Source of the DNA: Candidatus Methylomirabilota bacterium
GTDB taxonomy: Bacteria > Methylomirabilota > Methylomirabilia > Rokubacteriales > CSP1-6
Direction: 5' to 3'
NCBI GenBank assembly: GCA_036002485.1
Contig: DASYTI010000221.1
Coordinates: forward strand, 1-44,338
Length of the DNA stretch: 44,338 nt
Part shown: in pieces, positions 32,299 to 40,976 of the stretch
Numbering within the stretch: position 1 is the first letter of the stretch
Layout of the letters: each line of letters starts with the position of its first letter
Translations under genes and position numbers: made by a program
The notes under the pieces: model-generated
What the model saw: the letters and a program-made list of their open reading frames with translations, nothing else
What the model was told of the DNA's origin: nothing
The model's database searches: none

Positions 32299-32874
32299 AT
32301 GAGCGTGGCGGGCCATATCCCGGACGTGCCCCACGGGCGGCGCCGGCTCTCCGACTGGCTCGAGGAGAAGCTTTTCGAGCGCCGGATCGTGCTGATCACC
32401 GGGCTGCTCGATGACGCGGCCGCCGCCGAGACGGCGGCCGCGCTCATCACCCTGGATGCTCGCGGCCACGAGCCCATCGAGCTCCACCTGGACAGCCCAG
32501 ACGGCACGCTCGAGTCAGCCTTCGTCCTCATCGACACGGTCGATCTCCTCCACGCGAGGCTGCGCGTGCATTGCCGAGGCCAGGTCGGGGGCCCGGCCAT
32601 CGGTGTGGTGGCCGCCGTCCCCCACCGCGTGGCGTCCCCGCACACGCGCTTTCGCCTCGTCCAGCCGACGGCGCGCTTCTCCGGGACGCCAGACCAGATC
32701 GCCGAGCAGAGCCGGCAGCAGCAGGAGCTGCTCTGGAGATTCCACGCGCGCCTTGCCCAGGTCACGGGCCGGCCGGCCGAGGAGATAGCCGAGGACATGC
32801 GGCGCGGCCGCGCCCTCGACGCGCGGGAGGCGCTCGAGTACGGGCTCATCGACGAGATCAGCGGCCGGCCATGA
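32299..32874 (+). CDS. ClpP-family protein without catalytic Ser and His (pseudo-protease)
   Basis: The 191-residue protein keeps the ClpP fold: LEEKLFERRIVLITGLLDD, ALITLDARG with IELHLDSPDGTLESAFVLIDT, and the C-terminal EALEYGLIDEI handle region. In active ClpP the nucleophile lies in GQAASM; here the segment is GQVGGPAI, with Gly 98 in the Ser place. The catalytic His of the usual HQP is Val 121 (RLVQP). Asp 166 (AEDM) may match the Asp. Hydrolysis by the Ser-His mechanism is therefore not expected, as in the inactive ClpR subunits. ATG 32299 is chosen; TTG 32239 is in frame. Its stop overlaps the next start (ATGA). No ClpX or ClpA gene is nearby. Confidence 0.82.
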   Translation: MSVAGHIPDVPHGRRRLSDWLEEKLFERRIVLITGLLDDAAAAETAAALITLDARGHEPIELHLDSPDGTLESAFVLIDTVDLLHARLRVHCRGQVGGPAIGVVAAVPHRVASPHTRFRLVQPTARFSGTPDQIAEQSRQQQELLWRFHARLAQVTGRPAEEIAEDMRRGRALDAREALEYGLIDEISGRP

Positions 32875-33284
32875 CCCTCGGCGACGCGCCCGTCCAGAAC
32901 TTTCTCGCGACCAAGCAGATTGCCTTGCTCGCCACCGTGCGGGCCGACGGAGCACCGCTGGCCATGCCCATGTGGTTCCTCCACGGCGCGGCCACCCTGA
33001 CCATGATCAGCGTCGAGGGCACCCAGAAGGTCCGCAACCTGCGCCGTAACCCGCGCGTCTGCGTGGTGGCGGAGGCGGGCGGGGGCGGCGAGGACATCCG
33101 GGGCGTGACCGTGCTCGGGCGCGCGGAGTTCCTGGCCGACGGGCCCGAGCGCCGCGCGCTCGCCGAGCGCTTTCACGAGAAGTACCCGCGCCTCCAGCGC
33201 CTGTGGGGCGGCCGCGCCATGCCCGCGAACCGCGTCATGTTCAGCATCGTTCCGGAGCACGTGAAGAGCTGGGGGCTTGCCTGA
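32871..33284 (+). CDS. PPOX-class split-barrel protein
   Basis: The 137-residue protein has NFLATKQIALLATVRADGAPLAMPMWF, then VEGTQKVRNLRRNPRVCVVAEAGG and DIRGVTVLGRAEFL, characteristic of the PPOX/F420-dependent split-barrel family. The NRVMFSIVPEHVKSWG end is typical. Probably an FMN- or F420-dependent oxidoreductase. It overlaps the ClpP-like gene by four bases (ATGA), so both are made from one mRNA. It is a paralogue of 31659. Confidence 0.9.
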   Translation: MTLGDAPVQNFLATKQIALLATVRADGAPLAMPMWFLHGAATLTMISVEGTQKVRNLRRNPRVCVVAEAGGGGEDIRGVTVLGRAEFLADGPERRALAERFHEKYPRLQRLWGGRAMPANRVMFSIVPEHVKSWGLA

Positions 33285-33341
33285 GCACGTCTCCCGGCGG
33301 CGCGACGGTGCAGTTTCCTCTCGCCCCGATGAGCCTCGACA

Positions 33342-34460
33342 TTGCCGGCCTCTTCTGACCTGCCCTCTGACTTGATCGACGCGATGGGCGGCCTCCTGCC
33401 GCCGCTTCTTCGAACCCTCGAGCGAGTCGTGTGGGTACAGCGGCACCTCTATCCGCCCCTGGCGGAGCGACTGGCCGAGGAGCTCGCTCCCAGCACGGAG
33501 GCCCTCGGGGAACCGCTGCGCGCCGTGGAGGCGCTCCCGTGCTCGGACGATCTCCGCTTCATGCGGGATCGGCTCGTCGACGTGGCGCGGCAGACCCTCG
33601 AGCTGGTGGCGGACTTCGTCGAGGCGGCCCGATCGCCGGGCGAGCCGATCGGCCTCTTCCGGGCTCTCCGCCGCTTCGCCCGCGTGCAGGAGGCGCTCTA
33701 TCCCCTGGCGCCCGTGCTCGAGCCCGTGAGCCGCTGGTTCCTCGAGCCGGCGCGGCGCGACGACGACGCCCTCGTGGCCCGTCTACGCGCCGCCGCGCTG
33801 CGCGACGACGATACCCGGCGGGGCGTCTTGCATGCGTCGAACGAGCGCGAGGACCGGGGCGGATTCTCTCTCTATGTCCCGGAGCCGTCGGACGGGCCGG
33901 CGCCCATGCCGCTGGTGGTGGCCCTTCACGGCGGGCACGGCCACGGTCGGGATTTCCTGTGGAGCTGGCTGCGAGAGGGGCGCTCGCGCGGAGTGCTTGT
34001 CCTCGCGCCTACCTCTCGCGATCGGACGTGGTCGATCATGGGGGGCGAGGATGTTGACGCCGAGTCGCTGCGGCAGATGGTGGAGTCGGTGGCCGCGCGC
34101 TATCCGGTGGACCGCGCGCGCGTGTTGCTGACCGGCATGTCGGACGGCGCCACCTACGCGCTGCTGTGTGGCCTCGGCGAGGGCATGCCGTTCACCCACC
34201 TCGCTCCGGTGTGCGGCGTGCTCCATCCCATGCTGCTCGCCAATGGCGGCCTCGCGCGGGCGCGCGGCCGGCCGGTCTACCTGGTCCACGGAGCGCTCGA
34301 CTGGATGTTCCCGATCTATACCGCCCAGCTCGCGCGCCAGGCCCTGCAGGCCGCGGGCGCCCAGCTCGTCTACCGCGAGATCGAGGATCTCTCCCACACG
34401 TACCCGCGCGACGAGAACCCCAGGATCCTCGACTGGCTGATGACCGACGCTACGGCTTGA
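33342..34460 (+). CDS. Alpha/beta hydrolase, esterase/PHB-depolymerase-like
   Basis: Residues 1-165 are a helical N-terminal region unlike known domains, and from about 180 a hydrolase core follows: LVVALHGGHGHGRDFL (oxyanion), GMSDGATYALLCG (nucleophile Ser), VHGALDWMFP (Asp) and LSHTYP (His). The core resembles feruloyl-esterase and polyhydroxybutyrate-depolymerase-like hydrolases. No signal peptide is seen. The start is TTG 33342, with TTG 33372 and ATG 33384 as alternatives, so the N-terminus is uncertain. The last 11 bases overlap the convergent alcohol dehydrogenase gene. Confidence 0.82.
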   Translation: MPASSDLPSDLIDAMGGLLPPLLRTLERVVWVQRHLYPPLAERLAEELAPSTEALGEPLRAVEALPCSDDLRFMRDRLVDVARQTLELVADFVEAARSPGEPIGLFRALRRFARVQEALYPLAPVLEPVSRWFLEPARRDDDALVARLRAAALRDDDTRRGVLHASNEREDRGGFSLYVPEPSDGPAPMPLVVALHGGHGHGRDFLWSWLREGRSRGVLVLAPTSRDRTWSIMGGEDVDAESLRQMVESVAARYPVDRARVLLTGMSDGATYALLCGLGEGMPFTHLAPVCGVLHPMLLANGGLARARGRPVYLVHGALDWMFPIYTAQLARQALQAAGAQLVYREIEDLSHTYPRDENPRILDWLMTDATA

Positions 34461-35568
34461 GGATCACCCGCGTGGCTGCCGTGCCCGCGCCCTTGCCCTG
34501 CCACTCGGCGAAGGCGAAGGCCTTGTTGACGTCTGCGAGCGGGAAGCTGTGCGAGACGATCTTCGAGAGCGGGTACTTGTCCTTCGTCCGCACGAGGAAG
34601 TCGAGGGCGGCCGGCATGATCCACGGGTTGTAGTGCATGAGCCCCGTCCAGTGGATCTGCTGGGTGATGACCTTGGTGGCCGGGAAGGACACGGACTGAG
34701 GCACGATGTTGCCGATATCGACGAACTTGCCGTTGATCCGGACCATGTCGAGCCCCTCCACGGTGGCCGCCGCGATGCCCACGACCTCGACGACCACGTC
34801 GGCCCCGCGCCCGTCGGTCAAGTCCTTCACGCGCTGCACCCGCGCCTCCGGGGTCGTGAGCTCGTTCAGGTCGATGACGTCGGTGGCCCCGCACTTGCGC
34901 GCCATCTCCAGGCGGGGCGTCTGGCCGTCGATCGAGATGATCTTGGAAGCGCCCTTCTCGGCGGCCACGGCCGCGGTGTAGAGCCCGAGGCCGCCCGCGC
35001 CCTGGACGACCACCACGTCGCCGAACTTCATGTCCGCGTACTCGAGGCCGTGGAGCACCTGGCACAGGGCGCAGTTCACGGGCGGAATGGCCTCATCGGG
35101 CAGGATGTCGGGCACCTTGAAGACGTAGTGGCCGGGAGGCAGGAAGTAGTACTCCGCGTAGCCGCCGTCGCAGTACGGGTACTGGTCGAGGTTGAACTGC
35201 ACGCTCCGCCGCTGGCGATAGGGGCAGGCGTGATGCTCGCCGCGCACACACCAGTAGCAGCGGTGGCATGGGTTGAAGAAGGGGAAGGCGACGCGATCGC
35301 CTTCCTTGAGGGGCCGCTGGAGCGAATCGGTCTTGATGCCCTGGCCCAGGCTGTGGACGACGCCCGTGAACTCGTGGCCGGGCACGCGCCGCAGATCTGG
35401 CCCCTGGTAGTTGCCGTCATTGCGCCAGTAGTGCAGATCCGAGCCGCAGATGGCCGCGGCGGTGTTCTTGATGAGGATGCCGCCGGGCTCGATCTCCGGG
35501 GTGGGTAGGGTCTCGAGCTCGAGCGGCTTTCCCGGCTGGTTCAGCACGACGGTCAGTCCCTTGGGCAC
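34450..35568 (-). CDS. Zinc-dependent alcohol dehydrogenase (MDR)
   Basis: The 372-residue enzyme has the catalytic zinc ligands Cys 41 (ICGSDLH) and His 65-Glu 66 (GHEFTG) and the structural zinc Cys 101, 104, 107 and 115. The nucleotide-binding VVVQGAGGLGLYTAAVA has GxGxxG. Asp after the second strand (ISIDGQ) favours NAD(H). This MDR branch oxidises alcohols, often polyols or aromatic alcohols; the substrate is not readable. It is the last gene of a leftward run after the flavoprotein (83-base gap). Confidence 0.93.
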   Translation of the reverse strand: MPKGLTVVLNQPGKPLELETLPTPEIEPGGILIKNTAAAICGSDLHYWRNDGNYQGPDLRRVPGHEFTGVVHSLGQGIKTDSLQRPLKEGDRVAFPFFNPCHRCYWCVRGEHHACPYRQRRSVQFNLDQYPYCDGGYAEYYFLPPGHYVFKVPDILPDEAIPPVNCALCQVLHGLEYADMKFGDVVVVQGAGGLGLYTAAVAAEKGASKIISIDGQTPRLEMARKCGATDVIDLNELTTPEARVQRVKDLTDGRGADVVVEVVGIAAATVEGLDMVRINGKFVDIGNIVPQSVSFPATKVITQQIHWTGLMHYNPWIMPAALDFLVRTKDKYPLSKIVSHSFPLADVNKAFAFAEWQGKGAGTAATRVILKP

Positions 35569-35651
35569 GGCGGTCTCCTTCTCCGATGATCGGTGAGCGG
35601 CATCCCTCGAGACCCAATCCTAGCCGATCTTTGCGCGAAAGGGACGGTCAG

Positions 35652-36908
35652 TCATCGAACCGTGCCGGCCCCCACGTGGTGGAGGTCCACCTCCTCGTCG
35701 GCCAGCTTGGCGGGCTCGACGCGGACCCGGTCGCGGATCAGCTGCGCGACCAGCTTGAGCTCGCTCTCCGCCTTCGGATCCTCCGGATCGCCACCGCGGT
35801 TGAGCCCGACCGCCGCCCGCATGATCCCCTCCTGAAGGTAGAAGCCGAGGAACTTCCGGCTCTCCGTGCGGCCGCGAAAAACCAGAGCGTCCCAGCTGGC
35901 CGCGAAACCGACGTACTCGATCACGTGCTCGTACTGATCGGACCAGAACGAATGCAGGTAGTCGTACGGCTCCTCGCGGCCCAGCATCGATCGGGCGGCG
36001 GCACGGCCTTGCTGGAATGCGTTGTTCCAGTGCTCCACCCGCAGACGGCCAAAGATCGGATGCAGATGGTTGGCCACGTCGCCGGCCGCATAGACATCGG
36101 CCAGCGAGGTCCGGCACCGCTCGTCCACGAGCACCCCGTTGTCGACCGCCGCCCCGGCGGCCGCCAGCAGCTCACTATTGGGGGCGATGCCAATGCCGGC
36201 GATCACCAGATCACACTCGAGACGCCGGCCCTTCTCGGTACGCACGCGCTCGACCCGGCCCGCGCCTTCGAAGGCGGCGACCGAGTCCTCCAGGACCAGC
36301 TCCACGCCGTTGTCACGATGGATCGCCGCGAGCACCTCGCCCACTTCTTTCCCGAGGACCCGGGCCAGGGGCACCGGATGGCCCTCGACGGCGGTGATCT
36401 CGACCCCGAGCTGTCGGAGCGACGCCGTGACCTCGGAGCCGATGAACCCGAGACCGATCACCACGGCGCGGCGCCCGCTCCGAGCGGCGGCACGGATCCG
36501 GTCGCAATCCTCCACGGTACGGAGCTGGAAGATGCCGTCGAGATCGGCGCCCGGCACCGAGAGGGCCCGGTTCCGTCCGCCCGTGGCCACGAGGAGCCGA
36601 TCGTAGCCGACGTGCTCCCCGCCCTCGAGCTCGACACGCTTGCGCGCCGGATCGATGCCCGTCGCCCGGATCCCCAGTCTGAGCTGGATGTCGTGCTCGG
36701 CATAGTAGGCCAGCGGATGGACGAGCTGATCCTCGAAACGCTCCTGGCCGCGCAGATAGCCCTTCGAGAGGGGCGGCCGGTTGTAGGGGGGCTGCCGTTC
36801 GTCCCCGATGAGCTGGACGTCGCCGTCGAATCCTTCCTCTCGCAGCGCGGCCGCCGCCCTGGCCCCGGCCAGAGAGGCGCCGATGATCACGATCCGCTGT
36901 TTGGCCAT
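35652..36908 (-). CDS. FAD-dependent ferredoxin/rubredoxin reductase
   Basis: The 418-residue flavoprotein has two Rossmann motifs: FAD-binding IVIIGASLAGARAAAALR at the start and NAD-binding VVIGLGFIGSEVTASLR near residues 145-165. DVYAAGDVANH is the second FAD contact. YNRPPLSKGYL and the reductase-type C-terminal domain place it with BenC/HcaD/CamA-type ferredoxin reductases, which pass electrons from NADH to a ferredoxin for oxygenases. No ferredoxin or oxygenase gene is in the window. ATG 36908 is preferred over 36932 because of the GAGGGG site and family length. Confidence 0.93.
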   Translation of the reverse strand: MAKQRIVIIGASLAGARAAAALREEGFDGDVQLIGDERQPPYNRPPLSKGYLRGQERFEDQLVHPLAYYAEHDIQLRLGIRATGIDPARKRVELEGGEHVGYDRLLVATGGRNRALSVPGADLDGIFQLRTVEDCDRIRAAARSGRRAVVIGLGFIGSEVTASLRQLGVEITAVEGHPVPLARVLGKEVGEVLAAIHRDNGVELVLEDSVAAFEGAGRVERVRTEKGRRLECDLVIAGIGIAPNSELLAAAGAAVDNGVLVDERCRTSLADVYAAGDVANHLHPIFGRLRVEHWNNAFQQGRAAARSMLGREEPYDYLHSFWSDQYEHVIEYVGFAASWDALVFRGRTESRKFLGFYLQEGIMRAAVGLNRGGDPEDPKAESELKLVAQLIRDRVRVEPAKLADEEVDLHHVGAGTVR

Positions 36909-36963
36909 GCCATCAATCCCCTCAGACCTCACCAGGGCCCGCTACCTCGGCGGAGGCTACCTC

Positions 36964-38844
36964 TCAACGCGTCCGGAGCTTGACCAGGGGCAGGACGCCC
37001 TCCATCTCTCCCTTGATCACGGGGTGCTGGTTGCCGCCCACCGCGCGTGATTTCTGCGTCACCTGCTGCTCCAGGTACTCGTACAGCTCCTGCAGGGTCA
37101 CGATCCCGTCCTTGTTGAGGTCGGCCGCGCCCTGCATGCCTTGCACGAGGTAGTACGTGAAGAGGCCATGCCCGAGCTCTGCCAGCTCGAGGGACACTTC
37201 CGTGGGCCGCGATGCGGTGACGATGGCCCGGCCCTTCGAGCGGGTGAGGCGCTCGAGGAAGAGATCGTCGACGCTCCCGCCGCGGGTGGATTTCGCCGCG
37301 AAGGTGCGTCCCCCCGCCGAGCCGCTGTAACAGGCGTCCAGAAAGGCCACGATCCGTTCGGCCTCGATGCGATCGAAGATCGTCCGCAGCTCGTCCATCG
37401 GGAAGGCCGTGGAGTAGAGGTCGTCGGCGTCGGCGTCGCTCGGGATCAGGTACTTGGCGAGGCCGTCCCGCTCGAGCCCGCGCGGGTCCACCTCCGGGGC
37501 GCCGTGGCCGGCGAAGAAGATCACGACGGTGTCCCCCTTCTTGGCCGCGCGCGAAAGAAAGGTCCCCAGCGCCCACCGGATATTCCGGATCGTCGGCTTC
37601 CGCTCCGTCCGGTCGGTCAGAAGGAGCACGTTGTCCTTCTTGAATCCGGCGACACCGATGAGCATCCGGTGCACCGCCTCGGCATCCGCGACGGCGTAGC
37701 GGAGTCTGGGGATCTGAGCGTCCTCGTACTGCCCGACGCCGATGATCACCGCCAAGCGGTCGCCCGTCGGCGCGGCCACCGCTACCGGCGCAGGCCCACC
37801 TGTCCGAGTGACGGTGCGCACGGCCTGGGACACATTCCCCGCACGGTCCACCGCGATGATCTCGATGACGTTCTCGCCCGGGTGAAGGCTCACGGCCACG
37901 CGAATCGGATGGCCCCGGGCGCTGATCGCCGCATCCGAGGCCATCGGCACGCGGATACCGTTGACGCTGATCTGTACCCGGTCGAGCGCCACATTGTCGG
38001 TGACGAGGCCGAGCAGGATGATTTGCTCCCTTTCGACCTTCGCCTCCGACGGCGGGTAGTTGATCACGATCCGGGGGGGGTCCGTATCGGGCGCCGCGAC
38101 GGCGGGGGAGGGAACGGTCGGCTTCGTTGCCGGTGCAGGCGGCGGCTTTGACGGCTCAGCCGTGGCCGGCGCCGACGGCTTCGGCGGGGCCGCGGGCGCG
38201 GGAGGCGTGGCCGGCTTCGGCGGCGCGGCCGGCGGCGATGGGCTCGTCGGGCCCGCGGTCGACGTCGGCAGCCCTTGCGCGGCGACCGACGGGCCGCGCT
38301 GCTTCTCCAGCTTCAATCGCGCGATGGTCGGGGGATCGCCCAGCCAGAAGGTGTAGGCGCCGACCTGCTCGCCGTCCACGAAGAGGTCGGCCTTCCACTC
38401 GCCTGGAAAGGACTTCAGATCGACCATGGCGAATTCTTTCGAGCGATAGTGCCACTGGTACCTGGAGTCATTGTTGATCTTCCACCTGTACCTGCTGCTG
38501 GCAATGCCGTCGGGACGCCAGAGCGTGCCATGGACATTGAAGTCGCGGCCGGCGGAGTTGATGGCCAGGATGAACACGACCTTGACGTCGGAATCGGGAA
38601 AGAACTCCCGATATCCCCCGGGCAGACCGCGGTCGGAGATGCTACCGACCGCGGTCAGTTCCGTGGAGAAGTACGCGTAGCGCACGAGCGCCGATGTGCT
38701 TCCCTCGCGCGATGGCCCGATGGCCGGGCGGAGGCTCCCGCCTGCGCAGGCCTGGAGAAACAGCACGACAAAGAGTCCGATGGAGATGGTTGGGGCTGAA
38801 GGGCGCACCTTCATCCGGGCGCCGGAATGGGCATGAGAGGTCAT
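36964..38844 (-). CDS. Caspase-like (C14) lipoprotein with EF-hand loop
   Basis: The 626-residue protein has a lipobox (FLQAC, Cys 33), a beta-rich region (about 55-175), a Pro/Ala-rich linker (197-254), an Ig-like beta domain (256-348) and a caspase-fold domain (about 362-600). The His/Cys dyad is His 447 (FFAGHGAPE) and Cys 505 (FLDACYSG). A canonical calcium loop lies at 575-586 (DLNKDGIVTLQE). The protein should be anchored outside the inner membrane. ATG 38844 abuts the cupin stop; ATG 38814 would give a shorter leader. No obvious partner is seen besides the cupin. It may cleave after Arg or Lys, as metacaspases do, but this is inference. Confidence 0.88.
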   Translation of the reverse strand: MTSHAHSGARMKVRPSAPTISIGLFVVLFLQACAGGSLRPAIGPSREGSTSALVRYAYFSTELTAVGSISDRGLPGGYREFFPDSDVKVVFILAINSAGRDFNVHGTLWRPDGIASSRYRWKINNDSRYQWHYRSKEFAMVDLKSFPGEWKADLFVDGEQVGAYTFWLGDPPTIARLKLEKQRGPSVAAQGLPTSTAGPTSPSPPAAPPKPATPPAPAAPPKPSAPATAEPSKPPPAPATKPTVPSPAVAAPDTDPPRIVINYPPSEAKVEREQIILLGLVTDNVALDRVQISVNGIRVPMASDAAISARGHPIRVAVSLHPGENVIEIIAVDRAGNVSQAVRTVTRTGGPAPVAVAAPTGDRLAVIIGVGQYEDAQIPRLRYAVADAEAVHRMLIGVAGFKKDNVLLLTDRTERKPTIRNIRWALGTFLSRAAKKGDTVVIFFAGHGAPEVDPRGLERDGLAKYLIPSDADADDLYSTAFPMDELRTIFDRIEAERIVAFLDACYSGSAGGRTFAAKSTRGGSVDDLFLERLTRSKGRAIVTASRPTEVSLELAELGHGLFTYYLVQGMQGAADLNKDGIVTLQELYEYLEQQVTQKSRAVGGNQHPVIKGEMEGVLPLVKLRTR

Positions 38845-39246
38845 TCAGGCCGCGGAGGGCAGCGGTTTGCAGCCGGGTCGGTCGTAGCGGTGGAACTCGC
38901 CCCGCGCGTTGATGGCGACGCGGATGGTCGGCTCCGACCCGACGGGCTCGATGTGGTGCCAGCGGTTCCTGGGGCCGAGGACGAAGTCGCCCGCGCGCGC
39001 GTGAAGGGGGCCCGGCTCGCCTTCGATGTACCAGTCGATCTCGCCCTGGAGCACGATCCACCACTCGTCATGGAGATGGTAGTGGGTGTCGTTGGGATGG
39101 CCGGGCGCGTGGCAGATGATGAAGGCCTGGATATCATCCGTCATCACGAGGGTGTCCGACCAGGGCGGGGCGCCCTTGCCGCTCCGGAGCTCGTCGACAC
39201 GGGCGCGAAGCTTTCCGACATCCAAGAGCGGCAGGCGATCGGCCAT
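38845..39246 (-). CDS. Cupin-domain protein
   Basis: The 133-residue single cupin has HYHLHDEWWIVLQGE, the HxH-x(n)-E metal site, and a later His (NRWHHIEP). No signal peptide. A small metal-bound enzyme or sensor is likely; substrate unknown. GGAGGAAAT precedes the ATG at 39246. Its stop touches the caspase-like gene's ATG (TGA ATG), so the genes are probably co-translated. Confidence 0.88.
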   Translation of the reverse strand: MADRLPLLDVGKLRARVDELRSGKGAPPWSDTLVMTDDIQAFIICHAPGHPNDTHYHLHDEWWIVLQGEIDWYIEGEPGPLHARAGDFVLGPRNRWHHIEPVGSEPTIRVAINARGEFHRYDRPGCKPLPSAA

Positions 39247-39285
39247 ATTTCCTCCTAGCCGTCACAATACGCAGGCGGCCGCCTG

Positions 39286-40806
39286 CTAGCGGGTGACCTG
39301 CATCTCCGAGACGATGAGCCGATAGTCGGCGCGCGGCTTGAACGCCACGCGGCGGCTTGTGCCGTACACCACGACTTCCTGGAAGAGCTCGACCCAGGGC
39401 TTCTCCTCGTGGATGAGGGCCGTCGCCTCCGCGTACAGCGCCTTGCGCTTCTTCGGATCGAGCGAGTAGCGCGCCTGCTCCATGAGGTCGTGGAAGCGCT
39501 GGCCCGGCTGGTTGCCCACCCAGTATTTCCCGTTGAAGCCGCTCGGGTGGAAGATTCGCCAGAGGCTGCCGTCGGCGTCGAGCAGCGTGGATTGCGGATT
39601 GCCGAGAAGGAGGCCCGAGGGCGGCACCGCGCGGTCGTTGAGCATGCGCTGGCGGGCGCCCATCTCCATCATCTCGATGCGCCCGCGAATGCCCACCCGA
39701 TTCCACATGTCGACGACGGTCTCGATGAGCGCTTTGTCGTTCACCATGGTCCCCAGGCCGGAATGGACGATGACGTCGATCCCGTTGGCGTAGCCGGCCT
39801 GGGTCAGGAGCGCCTTCGCCTTGGCGGGATCGTACGGATAGGGCTTGAGCGCCGCGTTGTAGCCGAAGTCGGTGTCGGCGACGCCGCCGCTGAACGGCTT
39901 GCCCATCCCCGCGTAGAGATTCTTGATGATCGCCGGCACGTCGAGGGCATAGGACATGGCCTGGCGCACGCGCTTGTCGGAGAGCGGAGGCTGCGTCGTG
40001 TTCATGGAGAGGACGACGAAGCGCGAGGCGGGAACCGTGACGATGCGCGTGCCGCGCCCTTCCGCGATGCCCTTCATGCGATCGGGCGGGACATTGGTGA
40101 TGATGTCGACCTCGCCCTTCTCGAGGGCGACGATGCGCGGGAACTCGTCGGGGATGGGCTTCCAGACGACCCGCTCGACGGCAGGCGCCTTGCCCTCCCA
40201 GCCCCACCAGTCGCGATTGGCCTCCATCACGAGCCGCTCGTCCTTCACCCATTCCACGAAGCGATAGGCGCCCGTGCCGACGGGCCGCCGGGCCAGCTCC
40301 TTGACGCCTTCGTCCGTGGTAAGACGCGCGGGCAGGATCTGCGAGCCCATCTGGGCCATCCGGACCGGGATGAGCGGGTCTGCTTTCTTGGTGATGATGC
40401 GAATCACGGTCGGGCTCGCGATCTGGACGGCCTCGATGGTGGTGAAGCCCGGCGTGACCACGGTCTTGCCGGGCACCAGGTTGCGCTCGAGGGTGGCCTT
40501 CACGTCTTCGGTGGTGAGGGGCGCCCCATCGTGGAACCTCACCCCGGGCCTCAGCGTGAACTCCCACGTCGTCTCGCTGACGTTCTTCCACGAGGTGGCG
40601 AGCCCCGGCTGGAGCTGGAGGGCCGTGTCCCAGCGGGTCAGAGTGTCGTAGAGATTGACGAAGTAGTTGACGGTGAGGACCTGGGTCGATCGGCCAGGGT
40701 CCATGGTCGTCGCCTCGGCCGGCTGGGAGATCACGATCTGCGTGGACTGAGCATACGCCGTCGAGGCGGCCAGCAGCAGCGCGAGCATGCAGGCGAAGAT
40801 CTTCAT
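39286..40806 (-). CDS. Peptide/nickel-type ABC substrate-binding protein (SBP_bac_5)
   Basis: The 506-residue protein has a signal peptide (MKIFACMLALLLAASTAYA) and the large three-domain family 5 fold: PAEATTMDPGRSTQVLTVNY, RPGVRFHDGAPLTTEDVKAT, and the RPVGTGAYRFVEWVKDERLV motif. It should bind an oligopeptide or another polar ligand in the periplasm. It is the downstream member of a leftward run with an alcohol dehydrogenase and a Dpp-type permease. A composite REP element separates it from the dehydrogenase gene. Confidence 0.93.
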   Translation of the reverse strand: MKIFACMLALLLAASTAYAQSTQIVISQPAEATTMDPGRSTQVLTVNYFVNLYDTLTRWDTALQLQPGLATSWKNVSETTWEFTLRPGVRFHDGAPLTTEDVKATLERNLVPGKTVVTPGFTTIEAVQIASPTVIRIITKKADPLIPVRMAQMGSQILPARLTTDEGVKELARRPVGTGAYRFVEWVKDERLVMEANRDWWGWEGKAPAVERVVWKPIPDEFPRIVALEKGEVDIITNVPPDRMKGIAEGRGTRIVTVPASRFVVLSMNTTQPPLSDKRVRQAMSYALDVPAIIKNLYAGMGKPFSGGVADTDFGYNAALKPYPYDPAKAKALLTQAGYANGIDVIVHSGLGTMVNDKALIETVVDMWNRVGIRGRIEMMEMGARQRMLNDRAVPPSGLLLGNPQSTLLDADGSLWRIFHPSGFNGKYWVGNQPGQRFHDLMEQARYSLDPKKRKALYAEATALIHEEKPWVELFQEVVVYGTSRRVAFKPRADYRLIVSEMQVTR

Positions 40807-40868
40807 TGGTCTCCTCCGCGGGGAGTCTACAGCCCTACCAACTCCCGGGCAATGACGGTCTCCGTGTG

Positions 40869-40966
40869 CCCCCCCCTGCCCTCTCCCCCGACGCGGGGGA
40901 GAGGGCCGCTCTTCGAGCTAAGACGCTCGCCTCGAGCGGCGAGGCGAGGGCTGAGTGAATGAGGGG
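40869..40966. repeat. Composite REP element with second hairpin
   Basis: The palindrome CCCTCTCCCC...GGGGAGAGGG (40871-40915) is followed by a conserved tail (ttcgagct..agacgct, a small hairpin gcctcgagcggcgaggc, then gagggctgagtgaatgagggg). The same composite occurs at 43433-43518. The whole lies between the binding-protein start and the dehydrogenase stop. Confidence 0.8.
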
Positions 40967-40976
40967 AGCATCCCGC

